From positions 1,426,001 through 1,490,000 of the forward strand of contig NZ_JAUSVA010000002.1 of NCBI RefSeq assembly GCF_030813695.1: DNA of 64,000 nt, given 5' to 3'. The number at the start of each line of letters is the position of its first letter. Within the stretch, counting starts at the first letter, position 1. Both the position numbers and the translations under genes were made by a program. The notes below the pieces were generated by a model. It was not told the DNA's origin and ran no database searches. It saw only the letters and a program-made list of their open reading frames with translations. This stretch comes from Kitasatospora herbaricolor (lineage in GTDB: Bacteria; Actinomycetota; Actinomycetes; Streptomycetales; Streptomycetaceae). Positions 60,885-64,000 of this stretch are shown piece by piece.

Positions 60885-61853
60885 TCAGAGACCGGCCAGG
60901 AAGTCGATCAGCGCCTCGGAGACCTCCTTGGGCCGCTCCTGCTGGGTCCAGTGACCGCAGCCGGGCAGCAGGCGGACCTCGCGCAGTCCCGGTACGTGGC
61001 CCGACAGCCCGGACAGGCTCTCCCGGGCCTGGGGATTGGCGACCACGAGGTCCTTGTCGCCCACGATCAGCAGAGCCGGCGGCTGGATCTTCGCGTCGTG
61101 CCAGGGCGCGGTCAGCTCCCAGTTGCGGTCCAGGTTGCGGTACCAGTGCAGCGGCCGGCGGAACCCGTTCTCCTTGAACTCCGCCACCAGGAAGGCGATG
61201 TCGGCCTCGGTGAGCCAGTCGGGCAGTTCCTCGGGATCGCGGAAGACGTCCAGGAACCCGCCGCCCTCGGGCACCATCGGCAGCCCGTGCGCGGCCAGCA
61301 CCGGGGCTCCCGCGAGCAGCCGCCGGAAGGTGGTGTCCAGGTCCCGGCCCAGCTCCGCCTCCGGTACGCCCTGCTGCTGGAAGTACATCATGTAGTAGGA
61401 GAGGTAGGCCGGGTCGCCCAGTTGACCGCGCAGCGTCCGCGACAGCCCGGCCCGCCCGCGCGGGTACGGCGGCACGGAGAGCCCGACCACCCCGCGGACC
61501 AGGTCCGGACGGAACAGCGCGGTGTGCCAGGCCACCGGCGCGCCCCAGTCGTGCCCGACCACCACCGCCCGGTCCGCGCCCAGCGCCCCGATCAGGCCGG
61601 CGACGTCGCCGGCCAGGTGCAGGACGCTGTACTGGTCCACCTCGTCCGGGCCGCCCGTCCGCCCGTACCCGCGCTGGTCCGGCGCCACCGCGTGGTAGCC
61701 GGCCTCGGCCAGCGCCACCAGCTGGTGCCGCCAGGAGTACCAGCTCTCCGGGAAGCCGTGCAGCAGCAGGACCAGCGGCCCGCTGCCCGCCTCGGCGACA
61801 TGCATCCGCAGTCCGCTCGCCGACTCGACGTAGCGGTGCGAAATCTCGGTCAT
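60885..61853 (-). CDS. Alpha/beta hydrolase, epoxide-hydrolase-like
   Basis: 322 residues of the soluble epoxide hydrolase family. Oxyanion HGFPESWYSWR; nucleophile elbow VVGHDWGAPVAW with catalytic Asp; two candidate lid tyrosines (YLSYYMMYFQQ); acid region LLIVGDKDLVVANP; His in GCGHWTQQE. GGGAG precedes the ATG at 61853. Probably hydrolyses an epoxide or haloalkane-like substrate. It is convergent with LAL copy 2. Confidence 0.88.
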   Translation of the reverse strand: MTEISHRYVESASGLRMHVAEAGSGPLVLLLHGFPESWYSWRHQLVALAEAGYHAVAPDQRGYGRTGGPDEVDQYSVLHLAGDVAGLIGALGADRAVVVGHDWGAPVAWHTALFRPDLVRGVVGLSVPPYPRGRAGLSRTLRGQLGDPAYLSYYMMYFQQQGVPEAELGRDLDTTFRRLLAGAPVLAAHGLPMVPEGGGFLDVFRDPEELPDWLTEADIAFLVAEFKENGFRRPLHWYRNLDRNWELTAPWHDAKIQPPALLIVGDKDLVVANPQARESLSGLSGHVPGLREVRLLPGCGHWTQQERPKEVSEALIDFLAGL

Positions 61854-62001
61854 TGACGCTCCCTCACCCGGTCGGTCCGGGACCGCCACCCTGCCCGACG
61901 GTCTCCGGCCCCCAGTGTCGGGGGCGGCGACGGTACTCGGTCAAGAGGGCACCGGCGGCAACGGGCCATCCGGCCGCCGGCGCCGGCCCGCCCCCGTACG
62001 G

Positions 62002-64000
62002 TCAGGAGCTGATCACCTCCAGGAAGGGCTGGTGGGCCGAGTTCTCCCGGCTGTTGAGGTTGACGGCCAGGCCCACCGCGCCGAGCGGCTGCCACACCGC
62101 GAGGGTCAGCTCGCCGCCGGCCGCGGCCACCGCGTCGGTGACGTCCAGGCCGACCCAGTCCGCGGTGTCGGAGATCCTGCCGGAGCCGAGCGCGGCGCCC
62201 AGCGACGGCGAGCGGTTCCAGGTGACCGCGGTCTCCGTCCAGGCCTCCCCGCCGGTGGCGAAGGCCTGCAGCGAGGTCTGGGTGCCGCCGGAGTCGGCCA
62301 CCGCCCCGTACGTCCACAGCACCGCCCGGCGGACGGTCCCCGGGACGGCCGAGGTGTCGAAGCCGAGCAGCGCCCGCCGGCCGAAGCCGCTCCCGGCGGT
62401 GTTCGTGTTCTTCACCGTGAGGCCCGTCGCCGTACCGTAGTTGGTGTCGCCGTAGGTGCCGTCCCGCAGGTAGCTGTCCCGGGTGGGGGCGAGGGCCGAG
62501 GCGACGGCGGCGGTGGGCGTGCCGCTCCTGCGCAGCGTGACGGTACGCCCGGCACCCTGCGCGCCGCCGACCTCCACCAGCAGCCGCACCGCCCCGTCCA
62601 CCGACAGAACGGTGACGCCCGGACCGGCCTGCGCCTCCAGGTAGCCGGCGCGGGCGACGGTGACGGTGACGGTCGCCGACGCCCGCGACGGGTCGCAGAC
62701 CGTGATCGCCAGCTCGCTGGCGGACTCCCGCAGCAGCACCGAGGCGGGCGCCGACACCGTGACCGGCCCGGCCGTCCCGGCGGCGAAGAAATTGGCGGCC
62801 GTCACCCCCGAGGCACTGTCCGAAATCGCCTGGGCCGAAGCGGTGTTGGCCAGCACGGCTACGGTGGGCGCGGCCGCCCGGGCAGCCGCGGCCGCCGCGT
62901 CGGCGCCCGGCATCAGCAGGTACGAGTAGGCCGCGCCGGCCGGATCCGTCCCGTGGTCGAGCCAGACGGTCAGGTAGCGGCGGGTCAGCGCCTGCGTGCT
63001 CCCGTTGACGTTGATGTCGTGCCAGCTGCCGGTCCGCTCCTGGCGGGCGGCGTTCACCGTCGCACCGCCGGGGAAGACGTACCCGCCGAAGCCGGCGATC
63101 GCCAGCGACCGCACCCCGGCCAGCCGCCCGGACCAGCCGAGGGCGTCCGGCTGGCGGACCCCGTCCACCGTGAGGGCGTGCGTACCGGCGGCGCCCAGAT
63201 TGCGGTTGTCGACGACGGTCTCCACCGGCACGCCGTCCGCGCAGCTGATGCCCGCACCCAGGCAGACCACCGAATCGTCCAGCAGGAACCAGGACTTGCG
63301 GCCGCTCAGGGTGGAGGAGAGCCCGCGGACGTCCTGACCGACCGCCGCGTAACCGCCGTCGGTGGCGCCGCCCGCCCAGACGGCGGCCGGCCGCGCGGCG
63401 CCCCAGGCGCCGCCCGCGGCGTCGGCCAGCGGCGTGCGCGAGACCGTGGTGCCGGGCAGCCGGTACGGGTCCACCGTCGGCCAGAAGGCGTCCGAGTACT
63501 GGCCGTTGCCGTAGTCGGCGCCCCACCAGGCCAGCAGGCCGTTGTTGGTGTGCCAGCCGCGGAGGTTCTCCCCGTTGCCGGTCTCGTAGAAGGTGGTGCG
63601 GGCCGAACAGAGGCTCAGCGAGGCGGCCCAGCCCGGCCGCCGCACCACCGCGCGGTCCATCGCGAACACCCGGGCGCCCACCGGTTCACCGCCCGCCGTC
63701 ACCGAACCGTCGGCCAGCAGCTTGTGTGCGCGGGCGAGTTCGGGCAGGTCGACGGCGGCGTTCGTCAGGTAGGGGCGGTAGCGGTCGCGGGTGATCCAGC
63801 CCTTCACGGCGGCCCGCCAGCCGGCGGACTGGGCGGCGGGAGCTGCACCGGAGTCGGCGAGCCGCAGGATGTGGCCGATGATCGTGTGGCCGCGCCCGTG
63901 GTCGTCCTGCTGGAGCTGCAGCAGGTCCGCGCTCTGCAGGCCACGGCTGGGGGCGCGGCCCGACACCGAGTCCATCACCAGGCCGTTGTACAGGAACGGC
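62002..64000 (-). CDS. PL8 polysaccharide lyase (hyaluronate/xanthan-lyase type), 5' end outside window
   Basis: Over 660 residues visible; the N-terminal part lies beyond the right edge. The alpha/alpha toroid end and the beta-sandwich of family PL8 are present: NLRGWHTNNGLLAWWGADYG with candidate catalytic His and downstream Tyr, DAFWPTVDPYRLPGTTV, KSWFLLDDSVVCLGAGI and ETVVDNRN. After the lyase body a DNRLRE/CBM96-like module (about the last 165 residues, DSYLRDGTYGDTNYGTATGL to HQPFLEVISS) closes the protein. It is expected to be secreted and to cleave a uronic-acid-containing polymer such as hyaluronan, chondroitin or xanthan by beta-elimination. Confidence 0.88.
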   Translation of the reverse strand, partial: PFLYNGLVMDSVSGRAPSRGLQSADLLQLQQDDHGRGHTIIGHILRLADSGAAPAAQSAGWRAAVKGWITRDRYRPYLTNAAVDLPELARAHKLLADGSVTAGGEPVGARVFAMDRAVVRRPGWAASLSLCSARTTFYETGNGENLRGWHTNNGLLAWWGADYGNGQYSDAFWPTVDPYRLPGTTVSRTPLADAAGGAWGAARPAAVWAGGATDGGYAAVGQDVRGLSSTLSGRKSWFLLDDSVVCLGAGISCADGVPVETVVDNRNLGAAGTHALTVDGVRQPDALGWSGRLAGVRSLAIAGFGGYVFPGGATVNAARQERTGSWHDINVNGSTQALTRRYLTVWLDHGTDPAGAAYSYLLMPGADAAAAAARAAAPTVAVLANTASAQAISDSASGVTAANFFAAGTAGPVTVSAPASVLLRESASELAITVCDPSRASATVTVTVARAGYLEAQAGPGVTVLSVDGAVRLLVEVGGAQGAGRTVTLRRSGTPTAAVASALAPTRDSYLRDGTYGDTNYGTATGLTVKNTNTAGSGFGRRALLGFDTSAVPGTVRRAVLWTYGAVADSGGTQTSLQAFATGGEAWTETAVTWNRSPSLGAALGSGRISDTADWVGLDVTDAVAAAGGELTLAVWQPLGAVGLAVNLNSRENSAHQPFLEVISS

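Noticed and set aside
1..64000. tRNA genes, CRISPR arrays, intact transposases, integrase or origin
   Set aside because: I looked for TψC-like arms, regularly spaced repeats, DDE/tyrosine-recombinase motifs and DnaA-box clusters and found none I could support.

Overview
The window is about 70-75% G+C with strong third-position GC bias, GTG/TTG starts, mycothiol chemistry, LAL-type LuxR regulators and secreted proteins with streptomycete-style signal peptides. All of this points to a Streptomyces or Kitasatospora chromosome. I see no tRNA, rRNA, CRISPR array, origin or intact insertion sequence.

Region 1 (1-22.8 kb) is a fructan (levan/inulin) utilisation island. It holds three secreted GH32 enzymes (1-2031, partial; 2713-5253; 19753-22629), a decayed C-terminal remnant of a further GH32 gene (2311-2475) and an intracellular GH32 fructosidase (16872-18347). 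It also has an FrcBCA-type fructose ABC transporter (6482-9464), a divergent PfkB sugar kinase (9738-10703), a CUT1 oligosaccharide ABC transporter without its own ATPase (13563-16799) and three LacI regulators (5392, 12437, 18546). The reading is: extracellular cleavage of fructan, import of fructose by Frc and of fructo-oligosaccharides by the CUT1 system, internal hydrolysis, then phosphorylation. Two families of LacI-type operators can be read directly from the sequence.

Region 2 (22.8-41 kb) opens with a broken DNA-methyltransferase gene. Mostly self-contained metabolic and resistance-like genes follow: a class IV aminotransferase, mycothiol-dependent formaldehyde dehydrogenase plus MBL hydrolase, a P450/ferredoxin pair, a lipoprotein, a TmrB-like ATPase, MarR with a divergent hydrolase, a second hydrolase, APH plus ATP-grasp, PhzF, another MarR, MBL plus SnoaL-like, and a ferredoxin-reductase-like FAD enzyme.

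Region 3 (41-61 kb) is regulatory and surface-oriented. Two sigma-factor/zinc-finger/transmembrane/carbohydrate-binding fusions (42503-44173, 46073-47641) are each transcribed divergently from a secreted protein gene: a DUF3472-like protein and a metzincin-type protease with a LAATG sorting signal. Then come a HATPase anti-sigma-like protein and two nearly identical giant LAL regulators in inverted orientation (48619-51513 and 57861-60797). These enclose a secreted beta-helix protein and a two-component system. The right end has an epoxide-hydrolase-like gene and a partial PL8 polysaccharide lyase (62002-64000).

Three small paralogues (11839, 40021, 51841) look like serine-resolvase catalytic domains in which the catalytic serine is lost. 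They, the sigma-factor fusions and the mosaic LAL pair are the least conventional parts of the window.
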